A stretch of DNA of 64,000 bases from Bartonella fuyuanensis (GTDB taxonomy: Bacteria > Pseudomonadota > Alphaproteobacteria > Rhizobiales > Rhizobiaceae): assembly GCF_014197255.1 (NCBI RefSeq), contig NZ_JACIFE010000002.1, positions 62,001-126,000 on the forward strand. Direction: 5' to 3'. This document shows, in pieces, positions 30,631 through 39,960 of this stretch; position 1 is the stretch's first letter; the number at the start of each line of letters is the position of its first letter. The position numbers and the translations under genes were made by a program. The notes under the pieces were generated by a model. It did no database searches. It was not told the DNA's origin and was given only the letters and a program-made list of their open reading frames with translations.

Positions 30631-30709
30631 ATATTTGTGTATATGGCTGATTAGCTTTACAAATGTGTTTTTGCAACTTTAAACAGATAATGCCCGATTG
30701 TATCTTCTC

Positions 30710-30750
30710 GAGAGTGTTGAAACAGTAAGATATGTTCACACTCTCTTTTA
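30710..30750 (+). terminator. Terminator candidate after autotransporter 2
   Basis: GAGAGTGT (30710-30717) pairs with ACACTCTC (30738-30745) over a 20-base loop and is followed by TTTTAAAA. It lies 80 bases past the stop. The long loop lowers its stability, so this is moderate evidence. Confidence 0.5.
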
Positions 30751-31003
30751 AAAGCACGAGCATTTTTTCCATTTATAATTTTAAAATATTTCAAATGAAC
30801 AAATTGAATTTTATTCAGTTTTTTTGCTTTAAATTATAATTTTTTAGTGGTTTATAGATATACAACTTATAATTGTATATATAAAAATAACACTATTAAA
30901 TTGTAATTAGACATAAATAAAACACATTATGATACAATCTAAGACGTGTTACCTACGGAGCCGCGGGATATTTTTCTAAATAATTGAGAGTGGAGTGTGG
31001 ATA
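30751..31003. promoter_or_regulatory. Promoter region of autotransporter 3
   Basis: About 250 bases, extremely AT-rich up to 30930, then a short GC-richer patch (ACGGAGCCGCGGG near 30956-30966) just before the ribosome-binding region TGGAGTG. Repeated TATAA-like elements make a single promoter impossible to choose by eye. Confidence 0.35.
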
Positions 31004-33592
31004 ATGCGATATAAATACAAGTTAAGTTTTTCAGCATTGATGATCAATAGTTTCCTTGTGCAGGGTGCAAATGCAATTGAAAGCAGGAACGGAGAATTAA
31101 CAACAGTAGAACATGTGCAAGAAGGAGAGAAGTTACAAAAAGGTTTAGCATTGGTTCTTTCTCCTTTTAGCAGCAATATTGTGATTGGAGATGGCAGTGT
31201 TGAGATTGTTGAAAATGGAGCAACATCTAGAGGGTCCACTATTGAAAGAGGGGGGATTCAGATAGTTACGCGTGGAGGAAATGCAATAGAGGCTAAAATT
31301 CGTGGAGGTAAGCAGTTTGTACATGAAGAAGAAGGTCTTGATCTTACAGACGTGGAGAGAAAAAGCAGTGCTTTTAATAGTACAGTTTTTGGTGATGAGG
31401 TAGAAGTAGGACAGCAGAATGTGTATGATGGGGCGTGGGCTTGGTATACGAAAGTGGGGAATGGTGGCGAACAAAATCTTTATGCGGCAAAAAGAAAAGA
31501 GGGTGGGAGAGCAATAGCAACAGAGGTCTCTGGGAATGGTAGGCAGCATGTTCTAGCGTTAGGAGAATCTTATGGTACTATTTTGAGTGGGAATGCAACT
31601 CAAGTTGTATATCCTAATGGTTTTGTGGATAGTCTGACCGTTAACAGTGCAGCTAAATCGTGGTTCCATGTTGATATGCAAGATGTTATTGGAGAAGTCA
31701 GGGTCAATGGTGGCGGAGAACTTTATTTATTTGCTGGTGATAGGACAAACCATACTACTAAGAAAAAGATTTCTCTAGAAGGAAGGGCTGATGAGGTAAT
31801 ATTTGAGGTTGGTAAACGAGATATTAACCATAAACCTCAAATTAAAATTGAAGATTTAGGGGGGCAGGATGGGACTGTTATTTTTTCTTCTATTCTTTAT
31901 GATCCGCGTCATATTTCGCTTTATGTTGAGAGACTTTCAGGAAATTTGCATTTTCGATTCAATATTAGTGCTACGGGAGCTGCAAGTGATTACTTGTCGA
32001 TTGGCGATGGCACAGGTAATCACAGAATAAGTGTTACAGATTCTGGAGCTGAAATTACAGGACTTCTTTCACAAAAAAATAGTTTTGTGTCTGAGTTTCC
32101 GTTAGTTACTGATAAAAGCCAAGATGGAGGAGCCAATTTTACTCTGGAAGATCGCTCTGGCAGAGAAATTACAACAGTTGATGGTGGAACCTACCAATAT
32201 CGATTATGGAAGAGGGAAAGGTGTGCTGGTTCTAGTGGTAATGCTGCAATTTGGTATTTAGGAAGAGTGTCTAGAGACATGGAACGTTCGAATACTGAAG
32301 TACGGTGTATGAATAAAAAAACGAAGGTTCCTCTTGAATTATCTGCTGGTAGTGGTTTGCAGTCTGATCGGGGTGTTTCTTCTGGGAGAAAAAATACCAG
32401 TTCTCGTAAATCAATTTCAAAACAGTCAGCTAAACCACGGCCCCCACGTCATTTAAGGAAAGCACAAAATGTCTCTAATGTTTCAATATCTCCCTCTCAA
32501 GAGCATCGAGTTGCTGAAGTATCAGGTTCATCAGATTTTCATCATTTTTCTGATGCACAACAGCAAGGAGTTTTTTTAGCAGATGTTTCATTGACAAGTG
32601 ATCAGATGATTTTGCGTCCTGTTCATAAATCTCAACGTTCTCTACGTTTGAGCGATACGCTTTCGGTTTCGCAGTTTTTAACAACACCTTCTACAGATGC
32701 GGTATTGTCTTTGTCTGTAGCTCCAGCGATGGTGTTTCACAATGAAATACAAACTGCACGTATGGGAAGAGGCATTTTAGCTAAAAGTAAAAAGAATGCA
32801 GCGTTGTGGACTTATGCGATCAAGTCTAAAGAGAGTATTGCCACAGAGCATATAGATTTTAAGTTGGATCAGACAGGTTTAGTTGTAGGGATCAATGGAT
32901 TAAGCGAATGGGCAAATGGTGAGTTTTATATAGGGGGATTTAGCAGTTATGATCGAGTTCGCATTGCGCATGCGCGTGGTGGTACTAGCGGTATAAATAC
33001 ATATGGTATTGGTGCTTATATAACTTATTTAGATTATAGCGGTTGGTATTTAGATGGTATTTTAAAATACAATCATTATCAAAATACTCTAAAAGCAGTT
33101 TCAACGAATGGTTTAGGGATTGAAGGGAGTTATACGCAATGGGCAGTAGGTTCCTCTATTGAAGCTGGTTATCGTATTAAGATGTCAAAGAGTAGTTGGC
33201 TACAGCCTTATGGACAATTTACTTGGTTGCAGGTTGAGGGTAAAGAAATCAAATTATCGAATGAAATGACAGGTGATCTGCGTCCTTTCACTTCGTTACG
33301 CAGTGAGGTTGGTTTATCTTTAGGGTATGAATTTGGTTCTCGTATGGCGTCTTCATCATTTGCGTATATTACAGCAGCATGGTTGCGTGAGAACAAAGAT
33401 AACAATCATGCGTTAATTAATCGACGTCATTCATTTACCAGTGATTTATCAGGTAATGCGGGTAAATTAGGGGTAGGTTTGAGCAGTTTGGTGGGTGAAA
33501 AGTTAAAGTTCTATGGTGAAGCACATTATGTTAAAGGACGTAAAATAAAACAGTCCTTTCAGGGTGTTGTAGGTGTACGCTATAGTTTCTAA
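31004..33592 (+). CDS. Autotransporter 3, single short passenger
   Basis: 862 residues from the ATG at 31004 (a GTG at 30995 is in frame, but the signal peptide MRYKYKLSFSALMINSFLVQ fits the ATG, with cleavage near GANA). One passenger module (about residues 45-420) shows GGxxxI repeats, KSWFHVDM, SGNLHFRFN, DYLSIGDGTGNHRISVTDSG and GGANFTL. A Ser/Arg/Lys-rich linker follows, then the tail from residue 498 to the end that is identical to autotransporter 1. Two Cys in the linker-proximal part (RERCAG, VRCMNKK) are unusual for this family. Last gene of the cluster; a strong hairpin follows. Confidence 0.9.
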   Translation: MRYKYKLSFSALMINSFLVQGANAIESRNGELTTVEHVQEGEKLQKGLALVLSPFSSNIVIGDGSVEIVENGATSRGSTIERGGIQIVTRGGNAIEAKIRGGKQFVHEEEGLDLTDVERKSSAFNSTVFGDEVEVGQQNVYDGAWAWYTKVGNGGEQNLYAAKRKEGGRAIATEVSGNGRQHVLALGESYGTILSGNATQVVYPNGFVDSLTVNSAAKSWFHVDMQDVIGEVRVNGGGELYLFAGDRTNHTTKKKISLEGRADEVIFEVGKRDINHKPQIKIEDLGGQDGTVIFSSILYDPRHISLYVERLSGNLHFRFNISATGAASDYLSIGDGTGNHRISVTDSGAEITGLLSQKNSFVSEFPLVTDKSQDGGANFTLEDRSGREITTVDGGTYQYRLWKRERCAGSSGNAAIWYLGRVSRDMERSNTEVRCMNKKTKVPLELSAGSGLQSDRGVSSGRKNTSSRKSISKQSAKPRPPRHLRKAQNVSNVSISPSQEHRVAEVSGSSDFHHFSDAQQQGVFLADVSLTSDQMILRPVHKSQRSLRLSDTLSVSQFLTTPSTDAVLSLSVAPAMVFHNEIQTARMGRGILAKSKKNAALWTYAIKSKESIATEHIDFKLDQTGLVVGINGLSEWANGEFYIGGFSSYDRVRIAHARGGTSGINTYGIGAYITYLDYSGWYLDGILKYNHYQNTLKAVSTNGLGIEGSYTQWAVGSSIEAGYRIKMSKSSWLQPYGQFTWLQVEGKEIKLSNEMTGDLRPFTSLRSEVGLSLGYEFGSRMASSSFAYITAAWLRENKDNNHALINRRHSFTSDLSGNAGKLGVGLSSLVGEKLKFYGEAHYVKGRKIKQSFQGVVGVRYSF

Positions 33593-33610
33593 CTAAATGA
33601 TTATCCTTTA
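32496..33610 (+). repeat. 1.1-kb direct repeat, copy B (autotransporter barrel and 3' flank)
   Basis: Second copy of the block at 26655-27769. It includes the linker part starting at SQEHRVAEV, the whole barrel, the stop codon and 18 bases beyond. Autotransporter 2, which lies between the two copies, does not have this version, so copy A and copy B are not a simple tandem duplication product. Confidence 0.93.
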
Positions 33611-33639
33611 ATTGATTTCAGTATTTGAGGGGATTTTCA

Positions 33640-33664
33640 AACCTAGACACGAAGTGTCTAGGTT
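33640..33664 (+). terminator. Hairpin after autotransporter 3
   Basis: Perfect 11-bp stem AACCTAGACAC / GTGTCTAGGTT with a GAA triloop, 48 bases past the stop. It is followed by CCTTCT, not a full T run, so it may be a terminator or a 3' stabilising hairpin. It also separates the autotransporter cluster from the antitoxin gene that converges on it. Confidence 0.6.
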
Positions 33665-33837
33665 CCTTCTGATGATAATGTATAATATAAAAAAAGAAAT
33701 AAAGTCAAAATGTTGAGTGCAATTATTTTATAAGAATTCACTTAAGAATCCATCCTTTTATGCATGATTCATTTGACCCTTTTTTATATAAGATTGCCAT
33801 GTATGAATAGAACATAAAAAGCAAATCATAAAGAAGT

Positions 33838-34161
33838 TTAAGAAGAAAAAACAACTTCAAAATGTCCTTCAAGCGTTTTAACTTCTTTCGGATTAACAAT
33901 AATCTTTATATCGTTTCCCAATTTTGCCAAACACTCAAGCATTTTCATTTCACTAATTCCTCGAAATTCTCCATTTAAGAATTTAGACAGTTTTGGTTGA
34001 GTCATTTTCAAAAGTTGACTAGCCTGTTTTTGTGTTAAGTTCTTTTCTTTCAGAATTTGACTAATCTTATGAGCAAGTTGCGCTTTGATAAGCATCTCTC
34101 TGGAATCTGAAAAGCCAAGATCCGCATAAACATTGGAACTACCGTGAAAAACATTGATCAT
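33838..34161 (-). CDS. XRE-family antitoxin (HigA-like)
   Basis: A 107-residue DNA-binding protein. The helix-turn-helix is LTQKQASQLLKMTQPKLSKFLNGEFRGIS (about residues 43-71), followed by LECLAKLGNDIKIIV, a pattern typical of HigA antitoxins of the RelE/HigB superfamily. It starts one base after the stop of a toxin gene, the usual toxin-first order. The toxin has lost its N-terminal half, so this is probably an orphan antitoxin. It could still regulate its own promoter if one remains, but that promoter would have lain before the toxin and seems to be gone. Confidence 0.85.
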   Translation of the reverse strand: MINVFHGSSNVYADLGFSDSREMLIKAQLAHKISQILKEKNLTQKQASQLLKMTQPKLSKFLNGEFRGISEMKMLECLAKLGNDIKIIVNPKEVKTLEGHFEVVFSS

Positions 34162-34162
34162 T

Positions 34163-34342
34163 TTAATTTCTTTCTAATTGTTTTGCTAACTTGAGACGTT
34201 CTTTAATCAGATTAATGTCTGGTTTTGGTGTTGCAATGCCACGGGTCGATTTTTTCTGAAAACAATGCAACATATAAAGAGATTTTTTATATTGTATCGT
34301 TTAAACAATGTGATAAGTTCCTTGCATGTCATGTTCAACATG
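34163..34342 (-). pseudogene. Remnant of HigB-type (Gp49/RelE-like) toxin, C-terminal part
   Basis: Reading the minus strand in one frame gives HDMQGTYHIV, a TAA at 34301-34303, then TIQYKKSLYMLHCFQKKS and PKPDINLIKERLKLAKQLERN, ending at 34163. YxLHCFQKKS and the following PxxDIxLIKxRL are the hallmark of the HigB-like phage-derived toxin family (RelE superfamily). The first half of the gene is missing, and its place is taken by integrase sequence in the same frame. The in-frame stop adds a second lesion. One base separates its stop from the antitoxin start. No active toxin is expected. Confidence 0.75.
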
Positions 34343-34867
34343 TTTGAGACAAAGATTGAGACGTATCAATGCTGTCCGAGCAGCTCCAGTTTTTGTATGC
34401 CAAATAGGGGCAAGGGTATTGCGTATCTCTGTTTGTGTAATCTCAGAAACGGGCAGACAACCTAATTTAGGGAGAATATGAAGGCGTAATGGTAAAAACC
34501 AACTTCCATTCTTACCATCATTTTTTAATTCAGCTTTACGACTTTCAAAAGCCTCTAAAGCAATATCTTTTAAATAATGGAGATTGCTTATTGCTTCACG
34601 CTTTTGTTTTTCACGTTCTTTAATAGGGTCACGCCCTTCACGTAGAACAGAGCGCCATCCTGTTGCCAATTCACGGGCTTGTTTTAAAGAAACATCTCTT
34701 AAAGCACCCAATCCCATTTCACGACGGCACCCATGAAGGGTATACCGTAAAATCCATTGAGCACCTCCATCTTTACGCTTATGAAGAAGCAAGCCGGCAC
34801 CATCATTATATTTGCCAGCCCCCAATGTTGCGACAGATCTTGCATTAAGACGGTTCATAAGAGACAT
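34343..34867 (-). pseudogene. Truncated P4-type tyrosine integrase
   Basis: The first 175 or so residues match the arm-binding (DUF4102) domain (LGAGKYNDGAGLLLHKRKDG, GLGALRDVSLKQARELA) and the core-binding helical domain (KLGCLPVSEITQTEI, ARTALIRLNLCLKH) of P4-family integrases. The catalytic domain with the R-H-R-Y residues is absent. Full-length relatives have about 400 residues. The frame runs straight into the toxin remnant and stops at 34301. It marks an old integrated element of which almost all has been deleted. Confidence 0.85.
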
Positions 34868-34909
34868 TTTTTACTCCTTTCTTATACAAATTTGATCCAC
34901 ACACTCATC

Positions 34910-35045
34910 CTACTTGTGATGTGCGAAGGAGTGGTTTTGATTGATTCAACATAGAGAGGTTTGAAATGAGAGAATCTTACGATATTCGAGACTCTCATTC
35001 AACATACAAAACAGTGAATTATCATTATAAATCAATGCATTGTCT
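34910..35045 (+). repeat. Dispersed degenerate repeat, copy 1
   Basis: The block GTGATGTGC...GTTTTGATTGATTCA...GAGAGGTTTGAAATGAGAG, continuing to CAGTGAATTATC, recurs in related form near 46073-46180, and its first part near 35968-36030. It lies upstream of ndk and of the dead integrase. It looks like an intergenic repeat family of this genome and not like a gene. Confidence 0.5.
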
Positions 35046-35362
35046 TCTTAAATAAGGAGGTTTTCATAAAAGGTATATATTTTGCGTGTTAGATTTTTCT
35101 TATTAATTTTTTATTGCTTAAGTGGTCATTTGATGAGAGATGTTTGGGAGTATAAAAGCAGAGCCGACATTTTCAGATAGACAGTTGCATTTTTATGATG
35201 AGATGAGAAATTGTAGGTATTTCTATTTTTATTGAAGTTGTTTTCTAATTAATTCTACGTTTTGAGAATTTGTGTAGATTTTTAGAGAGTCACTTGGCAA
35301 AGGGTTTCTGGCTCGTTATAGAAATCGCCAGAAAATGTTATAAATGAAATAAAGGTGGTAAA

Positions 35363-35785
35363 ATGGATTTAGAGCGTACTTTTTCGATGATTAAACCAGA
35401 TGCAACACGTCGCAATTTGACTGGTGCAATTACAAAGATGCTTGAGGATAGAGGGCTGCGTATTATTGCGTCTAAACGTGTGTGGATGAGCAAGCGTGAA
35501 GCTGAAAATTTTTATGCAGTTCATAAAGAACGCTCTTTTTTTAACGAATTAGTGGAATTTATGTCTTCTGGCCCAACAGTTGTACAAGTTTTAGAAGGTA
35601 AAAATGCAGTAGCTAAAAACCGTGAAATAATGGGTGCTACAAATCCTAGTGAAGCAGAAGAAGGAACAATTCGTAAGGTTTATGCTTTGTCGATTGGCGA
35701 AAATTCTGTCCATGGATCTGATAGTATTGAAACTGCAAAAACAGAAATCGCTTTTTGGTTTTCTGAGATAGAAATTGTTGGTTAA
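35363..35785 (+). CDS. ndk: Nucleoside diphosphate kinase
   Basis: Transfers the gamma phosphate from ATP to NDPs through a phospho-histidine. The 140-residue protein has [18 protein letters not shown] at the start, [29 protein letters not shown], and the active-site region VHGSDS with His117. AAAGGTGG is the ribosome-binding site. A 0.5-kb non-coding region with a dispersed repeat precedes it. Confidence 0.98.
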   Translation: MDLERTFSMIKPDATRRNLTGAITKMLEDRGLRIIASKRVWMSKREAENFYAVHKERSFFNELVEFMSSGPTVVQVLEGKNAVAKNREIMGATNPSEAEEGTIRKVYALSIGENSVHGSDSIETAKTEIAFWFSEIEIVG

Positions 35786-35798
35786 TAAAAATATAAAG

Positions 35799-35837
35799 AA
35801 GCAAAAACCTGAAACACTATGTTTTGAGTTTTTGCTT
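35799..35837 (+). terminator. Terminator after ndk
   Basis: Perfect 10-bp stem AAGCAAAAAC / GTTTTTGCTT (35799-35808 and 35828-35837), with further pairing inside the loop (AAAC/GTTT). It starts 14 bases past the ndk stop. The T run is within the stem, not after it. Confidence 0.55.
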
Positions 35838-36096
35838 ACAAGAATTATAGTTTTGGGGGGAAGGATATGAAGCGCTCTTAACTTTTTCGGTTTTTAATGT
35901 TGCAACTGTTTTTGCAAGGAAATATAAAAAGTATGTTTATTCGTTTCTCAAAGATTTTTTATTTATATACTAGCTGCGTTTGTGATGTGCAAAAGAAGTG
36001 TTTTGATCGTTTCATGCTAAGTAGATTTTAAATAAGTAAGTTTCAAGGTAGCTCTTTTTTCACTTAAATTGCAAAAAGATGAATTTATAGACTATT
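35838..36096. other. ndk-pgsA spacer with partial dispersed repeat
   Basis: Between two converging genes. The segment near 35968-36035 (TTTGTGATGTGCAAAAGAAG, then TTTTGATCGTTTCA) resembles the first part of the dispersed repeat found at 34910. Nothing else is recognised. Confidence 0.35.
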
Positions 36097-36678
36097 TCAT
36101 GAGATGACGTGTTTTAAACCTGCACGAAAATAATCCCATCCTGTCCATAATGTAAGGAGTGCAGCAATCCACAGCATAGTAATGCCAAATTCCACCGTAT
36201 AAGGGAGGATTTTATTACCGGCCGGTCCTGCTAAAAGAAATACAAGAGCGATCATCTGTACAAAAGTTTTCCATTTTGCAAGACGAGAGACAGGAACACT
36301 AACTTTTAGCTCTGCCAAATATTCACGTAATCCTGATACAAGAATTTCTCGGCAAAGAATGATAATGGCTGCCCATAGTGTCCATCCAGCGATGGTACTG
36401 TTTGCGGCAAGCAAGAGCAAACAAGCAGAGACAAGAAGTTTATCAGCAATTGGGTCTAACATGCGACCAATATTGGATGTTTGTTCCCAAATACGAGCCA
36501 GGTAACCGTCAAGAAAATCAGTAATAGATGCAATGATAAAAATGGAAACAGCAATCCAGCGCGCGATATCACTCGATTGTAGTCGCCCTTCTAAAAAAAA
36601 GCAGGCAACAACCATTGGAACGGCAACAATTCGTGCATAAGTTAAAATATTTGGAAAAGAAAAAGTATGATTTCGCAT
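36097..36678 (-). CDS. pgsA: CDP-diacylglycerol-glycerol-3-phosphate 3-phosphatidyltransferase
   Basis: Makes phosphatidylglycerol phosphate, the first committed step to anionic phospholipids. From the ATG at 36678 it is 193 residues (MRNHTFSFPNILTYARIV is the usual start); a TTG at 36729 would add 17 atypical residues. The CDP-alcohol phosphotransferase motif is DFLDGYLARIWEQTSNIGR followed by MLDPIADKL. Several membrane segments follow. Downstream of uvrC on the same strand, a common pairing. Confidence 0.93.
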   Translation of the reverse strand: MRNHTFSFPNILTYARIVAVPMVVACFFLEGRLQSSDIARWIAVSIFIIASITDFLDGYLARIWEQTSNIGRMLDPIADKLLVSACLLLLAANSTIAGWTLWAAIIILCREILVSGLREYLAELKVSVPVSRLAKWKTFVQMIALVFLLAGPAGNKILPYTVEFGITMLWIAALLTLWTGWDYFRAGLKHVIS

Positions 36679-36750
36679 AGAGCCATTTTTAATTTTTGTG
36701 AAAGAGTATATATTGCCTAAACGTAACAAGGCTAAGGTTATGAAACAAGA

Positions 36751-38730
36751 CTATTTTTCATGAAAATGATTATGAATTTTTTGTGCAATTGACATAGAAA
36801 TACCCGTAACTTTTTTCAAATCTTCAAGTGAGGCATCAGCAACAGCTTTGGTACTTCCAAAATGATGAAGCAACGCACGTTTTCTTGTTGGACCAATATT
36901 TTCGATTTCATCAAGTAGATTTTTGAATGTTGCTTTTTTTCGTTTTATTCTATGAGTTCCAATTGCAAAACGGTGTGCTTCATCGCGAAGACGTTGCAGA
37001 AAATAAAGGATAGGATCACGGGGAGGAAGTGTAAAAGGGGCAAAACCTTTTATAAAAAATCGTTCGCGTCCCGCGTTACGGTCAGTACCTTTGGCGATTC
37101 CAACAACTGTGAAGAGGTCTTTTAATTGTAATTCAGCAAGGGTTGCATGCACACTGTTGATTTGTCCTTCACCACCATCGATTAAGATAAGGTCGGGCCA
37201 GTTGGGAAAAAAATCATTATCTTTTATATCATTCCTCTTATTTGGTAGATCATGCTCTTTGATAAGACGTGTAAATCTTCGTTTAATCACTTCTTTCATC
37301 ATGCTAAAATCATCGCCAGGTGTAATATTTGTTGAGCGAATGTTGAATTTGCGATATTGATTTTTAATAAAGCCCATTTGACCAGCAACAATCATTGCTC
37401 CGACAGCATTTGTGCCCATAATATGAGAATTGTCATAGACTTCTATACGGCGTGGAGGAAAAGGCAGATGGAATGTTTCAGCAAGAATTTGAAGCAATTT
37501 TCTCTGGGTAGCTGTTTCAGAAAGCTTATGTTCAAGTGCTTCATGAGCATTGAGATAGGCATGATTAACAAGGGTTTTCCGTTCACCTTTTTGGGGGAAG
37601 GAGAGAGACACTTTATGATTTGCTTTGAGACTAAATGCTTCTGTAAGAAGTGTTTTTTCTTCAATTTCTTCAGATAAAAGGATGCTTTTTGGAAGTAGTT
37701 TATCATCGTAAAATTGGGCAAGAAAACTTGCTAAAATTTCAGGGCGGGAAAAAGAGGGATCTGCTTTAGGAAAATAGGCGCGATTTCCCCAATTTTGCCC
37801 CATGCGAAAAAAGAATACTTGAATACAGGTTATTCCTTCTTTTTGTGCAATTGCAAAAACATCTGCTTCTTTTATCGTTTGAGGATTAATACCTTGATGG
37901 CTTTGTATGTGAGAAAGGGCTGATAAGCGATCACGATAGGAAGCTGCTTGTTCAAAATCAAGATTTTCTGCGGCTTTATACATAGCTTGAACCATATCGT
38001 TTTTAACAGATTGATCTTTTCCCGAAAGGAATGCTTTTGCTCCTTTTACTAGTTTTTTATAATCACTGTCACTAATTTCATGTGTACAAGGTGCAGAACA
38101 TCGCTTAATTTGATAAAGCAAACAGGGGCGCGTACGGTTTTCAAAAACTGCGTCAGTACAGGTCCGTAATAAAAAGGCGCGTTGTAAAACATGAATTGTT
38201 TGTGCTATCGCGCCAGCAGAGGCGAAAGGACCAAAATATTGAGCTTTTCGTGTTCGAGCACCACGATGTTTATAAAGTGCAGGTGCTCGATGGTCATCTG
38301 TAACCATAATATAAGGGAAGCTTTTATCATCACGTAGTAATATATTAAACTGCGGATGCAATTTTTTGATAAGATTGGCTTCTAAAAGAAGTGCTTCTGT
38401 TTCTGTGTGGGTAACGATAAACTCCATATGATAGGTTGCACGAATCATGCGGGTAATACGGTTATTATGTCCTTGTTCACGTGTGTAGTTTGAAACACGT
38501 TTTTTTAGATTACGTGCTTTGCCAACATAGAGAATGTTACCATTTTCACCTATCATTCGGTAAACCCCTGGTTTATGGGGGAGATGTCTAACAAAATCTT
38601 GTATGAATTTGATACCTTGGCATTGATTTTTTTCATTGTTTTGAGGGGCATTATTCCATGTAATATCAGAGAAAAAAGAAAGATTTTCTCGGTTAGTCGG
38701 TGGATAATTTGTATTATTTTTCAGGATCAT
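36751..38730 (-). CDS. uvrC: Excinuclease ABC subunit C
   Basis: Nuclease that makes both incisions in nucleotide excision repair. 659 residues: N-terminal GIY-YIG domain ([21 protein letters not shown], near residue 55), the four-Cys patch region around [21 protein letters not shown], a UVR motif ([15 protein letters not shown]), the RNase H-like endonuclease domain ([29 protein letters not shown]) and a helix-hairpin-helix end ([18 protein letters not shown]). Complete. pgsA follows after 21 bases to its longest possible start. Confidence 0.97.
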   Translation of the reverse strand: MILKNNTNYPPTNRENLSFFSDITWNNAPQNNEKNQCQGIKFIQDFVRHLPHKPGVYRMIGENGNILYVGKARNLKKRVSNYTREQGHNNRITRMIRATYHMEFIVTHTETEALLLEANLIKKLHPQFNILLRDDKSFPYIMVTDDHRAPALYKHRGARTRKAQYFGPFASAGAIAQTIHVLQRAFLLRTCTDAVFENRTRPCLLYQIKRCSAPCTHEISDSDYKKLVKGAKAFLSGKDQSVKNDMVQAMYKAAENLDFEQAASYRDRLSALSHIQSHQGINPQTIKEADVFAIAQKEGITCIQVFFFRMGQNWGNRAYFPKADPSFSRPEILASFLAQFYDDKLLPKSILLSEEIEEKTLLTEAFSLKANHKVSLSFPQKGERKTLVNHAYLNAHEALEHKLSETATQRKLLQILAETFHLPFPPRRIEVYDNSHIMGTNAVGAMIVAGQMGFIKNQYRKFNIRSTNITPGDDFSMMKEVIKRRFTRLIKEHDLPNKRNDIKDNDFFPNWPDLILIDGGEGQINSVHATLAELQLKDLFTVVGIAKGTDRNAGRERFFIKGFAPFTLPPRDPILYFLQRLRDEAHRFAIGTHRIKRKKATFKNLLDEIENIGPTRKRALLHHFGSTKAVADASLEDLKKVTGISMSIAQKIHNHFHEK

Positions 38731-39096
38731 TCCGTTTATAAGGATATATTTTTTTTTAATATATGAAATATTCTTTTCTATTAATAACTTATTTATGTCT
38801 TTATATTTTTTCTACAAATGATATTTTATAGCATAAGAGTGTAATTTTAGAGTACTTATCTTTTATAAAAAAGATCAAATTTCTTATTTAAGACAATTTT
38901 ATCAATTTGCCTAATTTATTCATTAAAACGATTGAAGTAGAAAATCTATGATGATAAAATTCCACATTTTCTAAAAGAGAAAAAACAATTCACGCTTATC
39001 GTTATGTTAACTTTACTCCAAAAAACGAAAAATTTCATCATTTAATGCCTTTATATTCTACGGCTGATATTTTATTTAAAAAATATAGCTAAAAAT
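38731..39096. other. AT-rich spacer, rlmJ-uvrC
   Basis: 365 bases of very AT-rich sequence. I see no open frame of note, no tRNA and no convincing terminator. The uvrC promoter must lie in its left part. Confidence 0.4.
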
Positions 39097-39960
39097 CTAG
39101 TATAATAGATATTCTTTTTGAAGCCACTTATGCTTTATTTGAGCATTTTCATCTTCTCCAAGACGGTTGATGAGAAGGGGGGTGAGTTTTTTTATTTCTT
39201 CTTCCAAAAGATAGGGAGGGTTGATAATAATCATACCACATCCGTTCATGGTAGGTGGAGTTGAGCTTTTTCGGATGCGCATTTCAAGCTGTAGAATCTT
39301 AGGAATGCCTGTTTGACAAAGCGCGTGAAGAAAACTTTCAATTTCTTTGTCATATTTAACAGGATACCATAAAGCATAGATCCCTCCAGAAAAACGGCGG
39401 TAAGCTTTCATTAAGCCTTCAATAAGGCGAGAAAATTCTCCAGTTTTTTCAAAAGGAGGGTCAACAAGGATAAATCCTCGTTTTTCTTTTGGTGGTAAAT
39501 GAGCATTTAAGGAAAGCCAACCATCCAAATGCAGAACTTTTGTCTGATAATCGCCGGTAAAGTTTTTTGCTAAAATATGATAATCTTCATTGTGCAATTC
39601 TATTGCAGTGAGGCGATCTTGTCTTCGTAATAATTGGCGAATGAGAATAGGAGATCCAGGATAAAATACAATTTCTTTTTTCCCTTTATTAAGAGTATCA
39701 ATGATATCACACCATGGACAAAGAAGATTTCTTAAGTCTTTTGGGATAGGAGTTGAAAAGAATCGCTGGATACCTTTACGCCACTCTCCTGTTTTACGGG
39801 ATTCTAAGGAAGAGAGGTTATAAATGCCGATTCCTGCATGTGTGTCTATAACGCGAAAAGCTTTTTCTTTGCGTTTGAGATATTCTACAATGCGGGTAAC
39901 AATAATATGTTTAAAAACATCAGAAAAATTGCCTGCATGATAAATATGCCGATAATTCAT
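39097..39960 (-). CDS. rlmJ: 23S rRNA (adenine(2030)-N6)-methyltransferase RlmJ
   Basis: 287-residue DUF519-family methyltransferase that modifies A2030 of 23S rRNA in E. coli. Family marks: the exact start MNYRHIYHAGNFSDVFKH, the SAM motif region VIDTHAGIGIY, FYPGSPILIRQLLR, and the catalytic DPPFEKTGEF (Asp near residue 163). The gene is complete and sits alone, followed upstream by a long gene-free region. Confidence 0.92.
   Translation of the reverse strand: MNYRHIYHAGNFSDVFKHIIVTRIVEYLKRKEKAFRVIDTHAGIGIYNLSSLESRKTGEWRKGIQRFFSTPIPKDLRNLLCPWCDIIDTLNKGKKEIVFYPGSPILIRQLLRRQDRLTAIELHNEDYHILAKNFTGDYQTKVLHLDGWLSLNAHLPPKEKRGFILVDPPFEKTGEFSRLIEGLMKAYRRFSGGIYALWYPVKYDKEIESFLHALCQTGIPKILQLEMRIRKSSTPPTMNGCGMIIINPPYLLEEEIKKLTPLLINRLGEDENAQIKHKWLQKEYLLY

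Noticed and set aside
33640-33664. Could the 11-bp repeat be a CRISPR unit or an attachment site
   Set aside because: Single copy, short stem-loop just after a stop codon; a terminator-like hairpin is simpler. No CRISPR array is seen anywhere in the window.
34301-34867. Intact integrase of 188 residues
   Set aside because: Lacks the whole catalytic domain with the R-H-R-Y residues, and its last 13 residues belong to the toxin remnant.
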